A stretch of DNA of 64,000 nt from Astrocystis sublimbata (Eukaryota > Ascomycota > Sordariomycetes > Xylariales > Xylariaceae), in assembly GCA_022453515.1 (NCBI GenBank), contig JAJNNY010000045.1:1-64000 (forward strand), written 5' to 3'. This document shows, in pieces, positions 11,338-23,816 of this stretch (the first letter of the stretch is position 1; each line of letters starts with the position of its first letter). Position numbers and translations under genes: made by a program. Under the pieces are notes generated by a model. That model was not told where the DNA came from, ran no database searches, and worked only from the letters and a program-made list of their open reading frames with translations.

Positions 11338-13915
11338 CTACATGCCCTCTACAGGTTGATTATACGTGTAGTTGAAATCGAGGAGCCCATCTAGAACCCA
11401 GTGTTGCGGATCGAAAAAGTCGTAATTTGTATCGCTGCCATAGCCCCCCAGACCAATCATGCTGTTCGCCCCAGCGTTGAGGCCATGCTGCGGGGTAGGG
11501 GTTAAGCCACCGTTGTTGGTGAGAGGTCCGAGGCTGGAGACATTGTTTTGTGCAAGGAGGGTGCTGTCCATATGAGTAGATGATGCTGAAGACTCGTTAG
11601 CGGAGTCTGGGTTAGTAGCTTGTTTAAGAGCTAATGAATGGAGATTAGCATATTCTCGCTGATGGAGATGTGCTGGGGAGAAATCAACAGAGAGAGTACG
11701 TACAGTCTAGTCCCCGCCCTTGCGCTTGATACTCTTCTCTCCAGCGCCATATTGAGTCATAGACAAGGCTCATGCTATGTCTGCAACGGACCTTTAGCTG
11801 TAAGCTATCGTCGATGGGTACCGCCGTATCGTCATCGTACTGCGCCTTGTTGTTGTTGATATCGATGCGCGCACCATTCCACATCTGGACCATGAGTTCC
11901 GCCAACCGCCATGGCAAATCATTTTCAACAATGCTAGTCTTGCGAATCGATAAGATGGTCTGGTGGAACAGTTGACGGCCCCTGGCAGCATCTATCGTCC
12001 GGGCAAAGAACGACCTCATCAGCTTCAACAGGGCGAAGCCACAAGCAACAAGCATTTGCTGAAGGTAATTAGTTGCATATATCAGGATATACTGATTGGC
12101 ATCTACAAAGAGCAGATCTAGGTAGGCGGATACAGCTCGCCAAAGACCCATCAGATCATCCATGTAGCCAGGTGTTGTACTGGAATCAAAGAAGCCAGCC
12201 AGGCGGAGATGTACATTTGCGGCTTGCAGATGGGCATCGACAATGGGGGAGAGATGTTGTGACAGGATGGAGGCTTGCAATTCCTGGAAGTCCCGACGAT
12301 ACACACGCATGAGCATGGCTCTATGCTCATCACCGGCGACGCCTCTAGGATCACTGGCATTACTATACATCTCCTTCGAGACTTTATCGGCGAATCTTTC
12401 GATTCGCAGTCTCGCCTCAAGCTCCGGGGCTAACGTGAACGGGCCGTCTTCGCCAGGACGGATGGCCAGCGTCCAGTCATACAGGGTAGTTGCTGGTTGG
12501 CCATAGGCCGTGCCGATGGACTGCGCAACAATGTTGCAAACAGCCCAGGTTGTGACTCGGTCATGCAGCTGGTCCTTGTTGAGCTCTACCGATACTCTCG
12601 AGAAATCCTGGGTATGATTTGGACGGTGCATGCCTATGCCGGTGGCAGCCTTCATCATGACGCCGCACAGGATGTGGGTGGGATCCGCGGTCGTCGTGCT
12701 CGTCGGGAGAGGCCATGTACATAAAAGACATAAAGCCTTGACGACGAAATAGCTGCTGGGTACATCTCCCACGGTCCCCCATAACAGTCTGTTGAGTGGA
12801 CCGCTAGATAATTCGTGTAGGATGGTAGGTTTGGGGACATAACGGCGAGAGGCGATGGCTATGATGGTCCAGAAGAGGAGGGCATGTTGCTGGTAGTACA
12901 GATCGGGCGTTTGGCCTTCGCTGAGGAAGGGGAGAAAGGGGTGGTAGTAGGTAAAGAATTCTTGAAATAAGCCATGGACGTCCTGCTCGGTCAAACGCAC
13001 ATGTTCCAGTTCGTAGGCATAGTGGGTAGCGGGCATGCTATAGGACGCGCCCCTCTTCAGGGTCAGCAGCGACGTGACGGCCTCCTCGGAGCCCATAATA
13101 GAAGGGTTTCGGGTGTGGGAGTAGTTGCTGTTGGCAATGGGTGATTGTAGCTGTGACTGGATGTCCTCTTCCTCATCGACGACGTAGCCCTGGGTCTTGG
13201 CCTGGGAGATGTTCCGGCGTAGTCGCTCGATCTCCTTCTCCATCTCGGCGTGTTTGGAGCGCTTGCCGACGCGCTTGAAGTTGGATTCGATCTTGCACTC
13301 GAGCTTGAGGCGGTTGCAGCGCGAGCAACTCTGAAACGGGGACTGTACGACATCGCACCGCAACTAAAGACAATTGAAGTTGTACCAGTCAGTCCTAGCA
13401 CGTTTCGGGAAATTGGCATGGTGCAATGGGTACATATGGGCAGGATAAGACAGGTCGGATGTGGTGGCCCTCCCGCGCGTGACGTGGAGCCTGGACAGGC
13501 GCGCGAGAAGCAGGGACGCACCGACGCTGACTCGATCAGGTATGACCGGTATCATACTATACTGTCTGCCGCAAGGGGGCATCAGGGTCGACGATGCTGT
13601 GCCCAACTTTAACCAATTGCTATTGGGTCGGTCGACAACAGTTCGGAACATCGACGACAGTGACGTTGGGGATGCTGGCTGTTGACTCACTTTCTGCTGG
13701 CGACACTCGTTGCACGCACGCTTCACACCAGGCTGTCGCTTCTTCTCGGTCTCAAGCAGGGACTGGTCCTCGTCGATGACGCTTCCGGGGCTGCTGTCGA
13801 CAGTGCTGCGCTTCCGCTTCATGGAGTCATGGCCGCGATGGATGCTCATGGGACTAGTCGGGCTCATGGACGGGGCCGAGGTGGCGCTGCCGCCGACGAC
13901 GACGTGGCCATCCAT
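11338..13915 (-). CDS. Zn2Cys6 transcription factor, Leu3/War1-like
   Basis: Three exons, 13691-13915, 11704-13363 and 11338-11630, total 2178 nt (725 aa). Intron 1 is unusually long (327 nt, GTGAGT...TTTAG) and splits the zinc cluster right after CNECRQQK; exon 2 opens with LRCDVVQSPFQSCSRCNRLKLEC, giving a complete CX2CX6CX8CX2CX6C cluster. A basic linker (KRVGKRSKHAEMEKEIERLRRN) follows, which is probably a dimerising coiled coil. The body shows FTYYHPFLPFLSE, a typical start of the fungal TF middle homology region. The CxECRQQK cluster with the KRVGKRSK linker resembles the Leu3/War1 group. The C-terminal exon is Gly/Asn-rich and ends FFDPQHWVLDGLLDFNY, a possible activation segment. Nuclear regulator; target genes are unknown. 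Confidence 0.88.
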
Positions 13916-13987
13916 GCATTCAGCGGCGGCAGAATAAACCAGCTATTGTGCAAAGGGGGGGTGGCCGCGACGACAGGGTCGGGTCCG

Positions 13988-14005
13988 CAGCAGCAGCAGC
14001 AGCAG
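13988..14005. repeat. (CAG)6 microsatellite
   Basis: Six CAG units in tandem, just upstream of the 11338-13915 regulator, probably in its promoter or 5' UTR. Confidence 0.9.
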
Positions 14006-14114
14006 CGCCGACCAATGCTGCTGGGCTGGACTGCTGACTGGTGTCGGCGGGCTCTGTGCTTTTTTTTTCTCCGCCTATGCCGGCTTAATTGGAAAATGGG
14101 CGGTTGCAAGCCTC

Positions 14115-14138
14115 GGTGTCGCGGTGTCGCGGTGTCGC
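14115..14138. repeat. 8-bp tandem repeat, three units
   Basis: GGTGTCGC occurs three times head to tail with no mismatch. It lies upstream of the regulator gene and no function is evident. Confidence 0.85.
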
Positions 14139-15910
14139 AGTGGATTGGGAGAACAGGCACACCGATCACGGAAGGAATTGGGTGAAGGAGGGGTCTTGAA
14201 CTAATAAAAAAGGCGGGAGAGATCAAGGGCGCAGATGGCACGGACGCCTGCTTGGACTCTCTGCTTGACTCAATCAAATCAGACGTGTTGAAAATTTGCC
14301 TTCTCATGCCTCTACCACTGGGGAAAAGGAACTAAAAACGGCAAGCCGCCCAGCGTTATAACCTAGGATGCTAGGCCACACTAAGGTCGAATAAGAAGTA
14401 TCTACATAGTATTTTCACTGCTGTACTCGTACCTATGCCCCCGAGGCCCCCATCGCACACCAGCCACAAGAGCGAGGGAGGCGAGGGAAGGAGCATCCAC
14501 CTCCACTTACTCTACTCTTCTACTCTCTGGTTGGCAGTCGCACGTGTTGGTGTGCCGGCCCAGGCCTGGTTCCTTTCCTTCCTGCCTGGGGATCTGAATC
14601 TGGGGTGGGCAGGTGGCACTGTAGGTATATACACAGTATCTCCCACCCAAGCAGTCAAGCGTGTCAAGGTGTACTCGTATGCACCAGGTCACCTTGCGAT
14701 GCTGTTCCAATTGAGGCCTGCAAATCCAGTATATGTATTTGCATGTCTGTAGAACCACAGGTACGATCGAGAGCGACAACGCGAACAAGTGAGCCGCGCA
14801 ATGGGAGTTCGAGGTTCAGACGTTGGACCGCTTTCGGTGGCACAACATACAGTAGGAGTCGAGGGAGTGCTCGTACATGTAGGTTGCTTCATGTGGGGAG
14901 GTACAGCACTGAATCGCCGCCTGTACTTTTGTATAGCAGCTCGGCCAGGTGCTGCTGTCTGCTGGGTACTTTCGGAGCTATGCGTGCGACCAGTGGTCAG
15001 CAGCAGCCATTGGCCGAATGGCACTGTGTTTCCGACCCTGCACATGACCCGACTGTCTCTAGCCGAATTCAGTTAAGCCGCGCTGCTGCCAAGCCCTCCA
15101 AATGAGGGGTACCTGGCGAACCTGGTGCAGCGAGGATGGCTCGGGTGGTAAGATGCAGCCCGCCTGCCATTCCCGGTGGAACTCCAACTCGTCAAGTCTC
15201 TGCGATCTGCTGCACTACTCCGACAACGCCTTCCCACTCCATTAATTGACTGTTTTCACCTATAACATTCGCACGACTGACTCGCCGTGATCAACACCTT
15301 TTTTTTTATCTTATTTTTTTATCTTCTTGATAAGATTTTACCCCCAATACATGAGATTCTCTTACAAACTGGTCATTGGTGCATTCTGATATCTGACTGG
15401 GTGGATTTTGGACAACTCGCGATACCCAGCTGATACAGAATCTGGCGTTGACGCAGAGTCGTGGAGTACTTAAACGATGGGTCATCTACTTAATGCGGAC
15501 TATGTATATGTGCTAAAGTAATCAAAAACCAGGGTAAGCAAGCAGCAAACTGGCCAACGGGGTTGCATGCCGGTAAGTCTTATCTGCCTGCCGGAGCCAA
15601 TGACGATGCGCAGCTGGTCAAAATCGGATATATCATCACACCAAGTGCTCACACCACATGTAGGTACGAATGAGTCTCCATTTGCTTTTTTGGCCTGCTT
15701 ACATGCTTCTTGAGGGTTGATATGGGGTAAACAGTTCGCAAGATATTACAAGAAATAGCCAACGTTACGTCAGCCGGACACACATACTCCTATACGCAAC
15801 CTTGATATTATATATTGTCGCGGGCTAGGGGATGTCGATATCCTCTATGAGAGACGCCAGTGAGGTTCATTCGCAGGCTCCATAATTAAAGCGGAAATCG
15901 ATATCCCACC

Positions 15911-16273
15911 ATGGCTACTGTCGACAAAGAAGCCTCTCGTGCAACCAACACGGCGCCACATTCCAAACGAGAGCTCTTCAAGGGTACGTTGAAGCCACCA
16001 TCCACAAAGCCAACCGGCAAATCATACACTTTGGCCCCGGCATCGATCGCGGAGGTTGTCGTCAGAGATCCGGCCGCACAAGCCACACGTACGTCGAACC
16101 CCCCATTGGCCAATCTTCCTCTCTATGCTATCATCCTGCATCCTGCCCCCGGCCCTGAACTTGATGCTTACATACTTACTCCAGGGTGCCCCCAAACTGC
16201 CATCTCCTCTATGGCAGTACCTCAACCTTTTGTGGACCCGGCTGTCTTGCAACGACGCCCGAATTCACCTTGA
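15911..16273 (+). CDS. Weak candidate gene, unknown protein
   Basis: An ORF of 120 codons starts in a good fungal start context (CCACCATGGCT). The first 59 residues (MATVDKEASRATNTAPHSKR onward) look protein-like: Lys/Ala/Pro-rich with an ordinary composition. A possible intron 16089-16184 (GTACGT...CCAG, 96 nt) would keep the same frame and remove a less natural segment. No known domain or homologue is recognised. It may be a degraded 5' fragment or a chance ORF. Confidence 0.2.
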   Translation: MATVDKEASRATNTAPHSKRELFKGTLKPPSTKPTGKSYTLAPASIAEVVVRDPAAQATRTSNPPLANLPLYAIILHPAPGPELDAYILTPGCPQTAISSMAVPQPFVDPAVLQRRPNSP

Positions 16274-17557
16274 TTAATAAATACCAGAGGATCTAGCTCG
16301 TTGCTGGGACATATACCCCGAGAATTTCCAAGCCCACTCCGAAGCCATATGGTCTTTTGATTTGTCTGTGCGTCGTACATCATGTGTTCCTACGCGCCAG
16401 CAGGATGAAGTCCGTAGAAGCCGTCATGGGTTATGAGTAAGCCATCTAGATGCATCTATTATGGAGCCCCAGAAGATCTCGGCTGTCTCCGTCTGATCCA
16501 AAATCTACGCGGGCCAGCTGCATGGTCTTTTCCTGATTGGCGTTGTCGAGCTCGGAAGCTTGACATGGGCGCTGCTCGGCTAAAGAATCATTTTCATACA
16601 CTCTCAATGCCACCGCCCAGTTGATGCCGACAAGATCTCAATTTGTCGTACTTACATGAGTTGCTTCAGTTCGGCGACAGAAGTATTGAAGCAGTTCTAA
16701 CCTTACCGCCCGGCACCAATCCCACATGGAGCAACGAAATAGGTTGAAACTGGAAAATATATTGATTCCTTATGCGGAGTTATTTTGACGGCCTTACTTA
16801 CAACTTTGTCCCCAACTGCCTTTGTTAGCTGCGTCACTATGCAAGTACTTATGGTGAATCTTTATTGGGAAGTTATCACAGAAAACCAATAACAAGCTGA
16901 AAAAATGCCAAACGGGCAGCCTTACACCCCTCAATTCCCACGTTATTTGTATAATGACAATATGATGGCTCGCAAGCATACTAAAAAATCAATCAGCCTA
17001 GGATCCTAGACATGAGGTTAGTTCATGCTAGAAAAAGAGCTGCATATGAACGAAATGACACTCAATGTTTCATGGAATCCTTATCGGCTTTGTTGTCTCC
17101 CCTTTAGATAGGGGACGGCTTCGCCCCAGGCTCCACGCGAGGGACCTTTCCCTCATCACCTTTCTTCGAGCTCCCACGAAGGGGTGGTTTTGAAGGTGAT
17201 AGTAACTTTTTCATCCCACACATCATCCATTTCACGTAAATAGGGCAGGTAGACTGGTCAGGAAGGACCCGGAGGAATTTTTTTAATTTTCTTATCTATA
17301 GTATGGGCATCTATTTGAGCTCTAGTCGAGGTTGCTTGGCTATAATTAAATGCTCACAGCGACGAAATCGCACCCCTAGGTCTTGTACAAAATTCATTTT
17401 ATCCCCTCAACACCTCCCTTCAAATCAATACTATCCACTATGACGTGCCTAATAAGCGAGTAGATCCGACCTCCTAGCAACCCAAACCCTCAACGTCAGA
17501 GGTCGAATTCTTCCCAGAATGAGGGGCGAAAGAGGAGCAAGGATCGATACTGCGCCC

Positions 17558-18318
17558 TTACAGCCGCTTGAATAGGGACTCAGGTTTCCAAAGGTCCAGA
17601 CGCGTTTCGAACAGGTTCTCTAAAGACTGGAAAGACTTCCAGTCGGGCTTGTTTTCCACGGTCCTCGTACAAACCTTAGTATAGGGCACCCATTCAATCC
17701 TGAGATGCTTGCCTGGCTCCATGAGCTTGCGAAGAAATTTCAGTCAGCAATTTATCAACATCAGACCCATTTAGACAAGAACTTTATCACGAAACATCAA
17801 GCTCCATTCAAAATGGTTTTGAGTGATTATGGGAAAAGGAGGTGAAGGTAAAAGCAAACTTACCCGCGGCTCCTGTCCCTCCGTAACAAGCTCAACCCTA
17901 AAAAAGAAGCAGCGCCAAAAGTCGTTTTCCAGAAAGTCGTTCGTCTGGGCCCACACGGTATCATAACCGACGATGATGACCCTGACATCAAGTCCGACCT
18001 CTTCCTTGTATTCGCGAACAATCGCTTCCTCGGGTATCTCGTCCTCGTCGACGCCGCCTCCTGGGAAGGCCCAGCCGCCTTCATTTCGCCAAAGCAGGTT
18101 AAAGCATATTCCTTCGGATCTTGTAGGGTATGAAGAGAAGGGAACTTACCTGGAGGGCCATACTCCGGTTTCTCTGGCGTCTTCAATCGCCGTTCGAGCA
18201 TCAGAACCTCCACTTCGCCAGCTGCGTTTTTCCTTGTAAGAACACCCATCGTGCCCATTCGCTGCTTCTTGCCATATACCTTGCGGGTGATGGTCTTGAG
18301 TTCTTCAGCGAGAGACAT
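17558..18318 (-). CDS. Nudix hydrolase
   Basis: Three exons, 18150-18318, 17864-18078 and 17558-17725, total 552 nt (183 aa); introns of 71 and 138 nt, both with GTAAGT donors. Exon 1 gives MSLAEELKTITRKVYGKKQR with VGVLTRK-like strands. Exon 2 carries the complete Nudix box: G, five residues, E, seven residues, then REYKEEVGL (GGVDEDEIPEEAIVREYKEE), which binds Mg2+ and the diphosphate of a nucleoside-diphosphate-linked substrate. Exon 3 supplies the C-terminal helix (PDWKSFQSLENLFETRLDLW). The third exon was found by following the splice donor after GQEPR to an acceptor before LMEPGKHLRIEW. The substrate is unknown; there is no signal peptide, so a cytosolic housecleaning or regulatory role is likely. 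Confidence 0.88.
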
Positions 18319-19557
18319 GTTGAAGTTGTGATTGCTCGCTCGCGTCGATGTGCTTAGTGACTTGCAATTTGAATTTGTTAAGATGCCGATTTGTTTGAGG
18401 CAGCTTGATCATTATATAGCCTTTCCGGGGCAATTTTCAAATGGCGGGCGGGTGATATATCAATGTTCAAGGGATAGGCTTTGTTAGCAATCATATCCAG
18501 TCATGTCCAATCATGTCTTCAGAGTCTCCTATAAGCAAGGAACGCTCAATGCTTGTGGTGTTTCATGTGCCAACATGCTTATTTCAGATGACATTCGAGG
18601 TTAAAGGTAGCAAGGGAGACGAGTTGCGAGGAGTCAAACACTCTCGTGCAACCAACTGTAAATATTGCATGCGTTCTCAGATGCTTTCTGGTCCGGCCTT
18701 GGCATCCACTAACCCCGCAGGAGGTAAGCAGACGTCAACAAAAACGCCCCGCGATACGCCTCTTCCTAGGCGCAATGACTAGTGGATGAACACCTGCAAT
18801 TATCCGCATTTTCATCAAAATTCATTGTTGGTGAAACTTGGTCAAATTGTATATGTATATTTGCTGAGACCTGAAACCCTCAAATGGTAGTCCATTGCTC
18901 ATCGCTCGGATAACTGTCGACGATCTACTGTTCGTCGTCAAAGGGCGCTTGTTGAGATCTGGGTGTAATTATGGCTGTGGCTTGTTTGGAAGTCTGCACT
19001 ACGCCGATAATGCCTAACAAAGCGATCAACGGGCGCAGCTCGCTCAGGCAGTAGTACCGCGACTAGTGTGTTGCTGCCTTGTTTAATGGCTGTGTTACGA
19101 GTCCTGAATCGCAACCGGTAGAGAGCCAAGCTTCATACTCAACCCTGGAAGTTGATAATTACAATTACTGTAGCGTACGATTGCGGTCGAGGCGCTTGTT
19201 AGAAAATTTATTCAACGAGCCCACATGCTAGATATGCCACTGTTTGACGTTTGCAGTTTGTGTATCAATGATGTTTTGGTCTGATGCAGTATTTGTAACA
19301 ATGTCTTGACATTCGCACTGATACCCTCGACGACTCATATCTGAAGCACCTGATGAATGTCCCAGAAACATCGTCCAGTCCTTTGCCTCTCTACCTCTCA
19401 ATTGAGATTAGCTGATACCATGGTAGCCTTGCCATTGAAGGAGTGCGAAGACGAGAGGCCCCCTTGAGGAACAGTAGAAAGGCTGACTTCTCAGCATTAG
19501 GTATTTTGCGTTCCTGGTTTGCGTCCCCCCCTCCGCATCCAAGCCAACCACAATCCT
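18319..19557. other. Intergenic, no gene seen
   Basis: About 1.2 kb between the Nudix start and the cupin stop. Short ORFs here have no motif or coding character. Confidence 0.5.
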
Positions 19558-19956
19558 TCAACCCGTCCTCACATCAAGCGGATCTTTCCTTCTCTCAGTA
19601 TCCTTCGAGTCTCCCGTATTGACGGTACCGATGCGCTCAATCATCATGATCTGCGCGTTCTTGGCTACAGGGCGATGTCTGACGCCCTTGGGGATAACGT
19701 AGACATCACCCTCCTTCATGACAACCTCCTCGATGACTTTCGCATCTCCTTGTGTCGCATTCTCAGTCTCGATCTCAATAGTGAGCTCTCCGGATAGAAG
19801 ATAGAAAAGCTCGTCCGAGTCCGGATGCGCGTGGAAGAGGAAGCTCCCGTCGATCTTGGCGATCTTGATGTGTTGATCGTTGACGGCTGCTACAAGCCGC
19901 GGAGACCACAGCTCGGTGAAGGAGGCGAATGATGAGGGTATGGATATTGTGGCCAT
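19558..19956 (-). CDS. Small single-domain cupin protein
   Basis: Single exon of 132 codons from MATISIPS (19956); an in-frame ATG at 20043 would add 29 residues without motif support. Both cupin motifs are complete. Motif 1 is HAHPDSDELFYLLSG, with the metal-binding H-x-H and E. Motif 2 is GDVYVIPKGVRHRPVAKN, with the P-x-G-x2-H-x3-N signature and the third metal histidine. The fold is a double-stranded beta-helix metalloprotein, possibly a small dioxygenase, isomerase or binding protein; the substrate is not readable. It has no signal peptide. Its promoter lies in the 1.6-kb divergent region shared with the NmrA-like gene. Confidence 0.85.
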   Translation of the reverse strand: MATISIPSSFASFTELWSPRLVAAVNDQHIKIAKIDGSFLFHAHPDSDELFYLLSGELTIEIETENATQGDAKVIEEVVMKEGDVYVIPKGVRHRPVAKNAQIMMIERIGTVNTGDSKDTERRKDPLDVRTG

Positions 19957-21562
19957 TTTGATCGTGATGCAGCGCCAATATGATGAGTTATTCGCGATGG
20001 GTTGGTGGTGCACGGTCGTGTGTGATGAGAAGATCCGGCGCAACTAATGTATTAATTCAATTGGGTTGAAGCAAAGGAAGATTTCAGGTATTTTCAATGA
20101 TCTCGATTGAGGATATTGATCTGGCAAACAAAAAGGCAAGCAATTGTCATTTATATCTCACTGTTTCATCGTAGGTGTACGCAGCATCTACATGTGTTTA
20201 CTAACCTTGGCCAATCATGAGGCTTGGCGAGGGCGCGCGCCCTTAAGATGACTTTGCACTCATCCTAATTCTTTTCTTGTCTTCTTCCAATTTCTCCAGG
20301 TCTCTAGCGCACTACATGGTCCGAATGTTCGGTCTCTGGTACCCAGACAGTTGGCTCTCACCAGCGTAGCGGGCAAAGTTTTCACCGGCAAGGAGAACCT
20401 TAAATGTTGGCTTTCAGCCGCAAATTATTTATGTCAGGCCGCGTCCAGGTCTAATTCGGTTTGTTTGAGGTGCGTCGATTCGTTTGTGTGTAAAGAGTCG
20501 TGAGTCTCTTAAAATGAACGACTGGGGGATCTCAGCTGGTGCCCTTAGGCCCCTCGGGCTTCTGATTGACAAGCATGCAAACTGTCGGTCCCTAGGTAGT
20601 GTTTCTGCATCTCAATTGAAGAGGTCATTATCTGACAACGCGACAAGAGAAGATTGTAGCATAGAGTTTAAGACAAAGTGCACCGAAACGAATGGTTAGA
20701 TCTAGAAGTTTAATGAAGTGAATAGTCTGAGGTATTGTACAAGGCGATGTAGCTGAGCCGTGTTTGGTCATCTAAAGAGCATAGTCACTGAAGTTTAAGA
20801 CGGTGGATGAGAAATGCCAAGGATTTGAAGGCGCGAAGACGCGAGATATATCCACTTTTCTGGATGGCTTCCGTAATCCAGCTCGCCCTGCTGGTTGTCC
20901 GCTATTACGGCCCTATGATGCAGGTAGGTTAGGGTAGTCTGACTAGTAAACTCCAAGAAATCCTTCTGCAAGACATCGTCCAATCGAGAGAGCTAACTAG
21001 CGAGTAGCTACACTCTAGACCTCTCACACTCGAGACACTCTCACTATACGGCATCGAAATAGGATATCTGATTTCGAAGCCGCACTTATCTCGCGCTAAT
21101 ACAACAAGGGAGTCACGGTGTTGAGTAGCTCATAGGCGAACTCAAGTACCAGCCACTTAGAAACCCATGCCCATGCCAAGCTGGCCGCCTCGATTTTCTA
21201 CAATGACCTTCATACTGACTGACAAAGCAAATGCCATCTCTCGGTCTCGGGCCTCTGTGGCGACTCTCAGGGCTGTTCTCAACTTCAAATCATCAAGATG
21301 TAGGACTAAGCATAAGGTGATTACTTGATATTGGCGGTAGAGGACACATTGGATCTTGAGCATCGAGTCGCAGTATAAGACTCGACGATGCCGTCACTTT
21401 GAAGTCATGTAATCTACTCATCATCACACGATACAAACAGCAATAACAACAACCATTCAGCTTCTTAAACATCTCAAAACTCCCAAGCCAACAGCACTTC
21501 TCAAAAGCCTCAAACATAATCATCCTTCAATTCTCGCAGTATCAACAACTTCAACACTAAAC
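19957..21562. other. Divergent intergenic region
   Basis: About 1.6 kb between the divergently transcribed cupin and NmrA-like genes. No supported gene; the ORFs at 20484-20699 and 21157-21363 lack motifs. Confidence 0.5.
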
Positions 21563-22688
21563 ATGTCTGACAAGAAGATCATCACTGTTTTCGGTGCTAC
21601 TGGCAACCAAGGCGGAGCCATCGTGAAGCAGTTCCTCAACGACCCGGAACTAAACAAGACTTGGACAGTCCGCGGGGTAACCCGCGATGTTTCCAAGGAG
21701 TCTTCGAAGACCCTTGCCTCACAGGGTGCCGAGGTCGTTGCTGTAAGTTGCTCATGAGTAATGACCATTCCGAGCTATCGCTGATGCCTTTATTTCAGGC
21801 CAACCTCGATGACACGCAGTCTCTCATCGAGGCTCTCGCCGGCTCAGATACCGTCTATGCGGTGACCAACTATTGGGAGTACCTCGACATGAAGAGAGAG
21901 GAGCAGCAGGGTCGCAACATCGCCGACGCCGCTAAGGTTCGTTTTCATCGATTGTTTCTACGTTGCCAGCTTGTAACCAACTCTGATCAATCGTACAGGC
22001 AGTGGGAGTGAAGCATCTCATCTTCAGCACACTTCTAGACATCACCAAACGTAAGCCCCCAAAACATACGCCCAGATAGCGGGATAAATGACGCTAACCT
22101 TCATCACTAGTGACCGACGGAAAGCTCTCTCGCGTCTACCACTTCGATAGCAAGGCCCACGCCGCGGAATACGTTCGAAGCCTTGGAATCCCAGCAACCT
22201 TCTTCATGCCCGGTTTCTACATGCCCAACATCCCAGGCGGTATGCTATCGCAGCGCGGCGAGAACTGGGTCCTCAGCCTCCCCATCGCAGCAAGCTCGCC
22301 CATACCGCTGTACGACCCCGCCGACACGGGCAAGTACGTCAAAGCCATCATGAGCAACAAGGAGGCGCTGCTCGGCAAGGGTTTCACAGCCTCCACCGAG
22401 TACCTCACCGCCCAGGAGGTCCTCGACACCTTCAAGGCGGTGTTCCCCGAGGCGGGCAAGAGCGCGGCGTACTTCCAGACCCCCAAGGACGCCTTCTACG
22501 ACTTCATGAAGAGCACTGGTATGCCCGATTTTGCGGTTGACGAGATGTACGAGAACATGGTGCTCCTGCAGGACTTCGGGTACTATGGTGGTCTGCCGCT
22601 GGAGGAGTCGCATAAGTTTGTGACGGAGAAGCTTACGACTGTGGCTGAGTTCTTCAAGAAGGCTCCTGCTTTTGCTGAGCTGAAGTGA
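21563..22688 (+). CDS. NmrA-like NAD(P)-binding protein
   Basis: Four exons, 21563-21742, 21799-21936, 21999-22050 and 22111-22688, total 948 nt (315 aa). Introns are 56-62 nt with GTAAGT, GTTCGT and GTAAGC donors. The N-terminus has the Rossmann dinucleotide motif ITVFGATGNQGG, followed by VRGVTRDVSKESSKTL and the ANLDD loop typical of the NmrA subgroup of atypical short-chain dehydrogenases. The small third exon encodes VGVKHLIFSTLLDITK. The C-terminal half has PATFFMPGFYMPNIPG and YLTAQEVLDTFKAVFPEAGK. The Tyr-x3-Lys catalytic pair of classical SDRs is not evident, which fits NmrA-like redox sensors or isoflavone-reductase-like enzymes. The role could be either a regulator that reads NADP/NAD status or an enzyme. 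Confidence 0.9.
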
Positions 22689-23642
22689 TCGTGGGATTGG
22701 TTTCGAATTCGAACAAATAATTAGCAATACCCTCCTTATGTACACAGCCTATAGAGTCCATGATTCGACTTCACATCAATGTCTCTTCAACTTTCACCTT
22801 CCACTTAGTGTTGACGCCACCAAATTGCTAATGTAGAATAGTAACGTGCTCTAGATGATGTAGCATTGCACATACATACGTATGATATTTGAGAATATTA
22901 GAAAAACTACTTTAGTTGAGACACACGAAATGATTGATCAAGTAAATCATCATTGTCCGATGACTTCTTGTAAAATCTTCTTCAATAGCATCTAGATCGA
23001 GCGCGCATACCAAACAGCAGTACAGATAGCACCCCCCTTTGCTCGATGCTTGCTCATTATTTCCAGAGCATGGCAGCGGTTTCCAGCTGATGCTTCCAGG
23101 AGGGTAATCATCATGGATCGCGAGCTTTGAGATTCTAGTTTCGAGGTTCGTCCTGCTAGGTTTCTGAGCTGGTGTTCCATCTTTACGTTGAGAGTTTTTT
23201 ATTAATTAAGGTAAAGTGGTGGCGTCACTAAAAGGCCAGTCTTGATTCTTCACTCCATCCCGCAGAATGGCAGATTCCTCTCTGAGCCTCTGTATCCAAG
23301 AAACATGGCGAGCATCATAAATTAGGATCACTTCCGGGTCCAAGGCATCGCCACTGTATCATACTGAATTCCGAACGAAAAAGCTGAGTTTATTGAAGTG
23401 ACAGTTGTGTGACGTGAGCTTAAAATTTTGCACTTTTTGACCATATGATGCATCACACCAGACCCTCCTGCCATGAAGTTATTCTCATATTACATGCAGA
23501 CATCAGATTCACCAGTACTCCATCCGAACCCCGCGCGACAGTCCACAGTCAACAGAAATAAATTCACAGATGGCAAGTAAAACCGCAACCCCAATTTTAA
23601 AGCTGTAGCCCTCGGTGATAGCGCCTGATTTCAACAACTCAA
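22689..23642. other. Intergenic, no gene seen
   Basis: About 950 bp between the convergent NmrA-like and NLR genes; AT-rich in parts. No coding or RNA gene was recognised. Confidence 0.5.
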
Positions 23643-23773
23643 TCATATTGCTGCAGTCAAAGACTCTGTTCCGCGCCGAGTGGATTTCCGCGTCTTGGTT
23701 CCGTATGTACCCGTCAAAGATCGGATCATATATCGATGAACGTGTTGGCGGAGACTCTGGCTGCCTGGTGATT

Positions 23774-23815
23774 TTTTGAGAAGATCGTCTGTAGTTTTGA
23801 GAAGATCGTCGGTAG
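23774..23815. repeat. 21-bp in-frame tandem duplication at the end of the TPR region
   Basis: Two near-identical 21-bp units (one mismatch) plus a 7-bp partial third copy (to 23822). In the gene's frame they encode a doubled seven-residue KTTDDLL unit. It reads as a recent in-frame expansion just after the last TPR. Confidence 0.8.
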
Positions 23816-23816
23816 T

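Larger units (their letters stand above)
13916..17557. other. 3.6-kb gene-poor stretch
   Basis: No well-supported gene. It holds a CAG hexamer repeat (13988-14005), an 8-bp unit GGTGTCGC three times in tandem (14115-14138), T-rich runs near 15,300-15,335, and one weak candidate ORF (15911-16273) listed separately. The remaining ORFs have no recognisable motifs. Confidence 0.5.
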
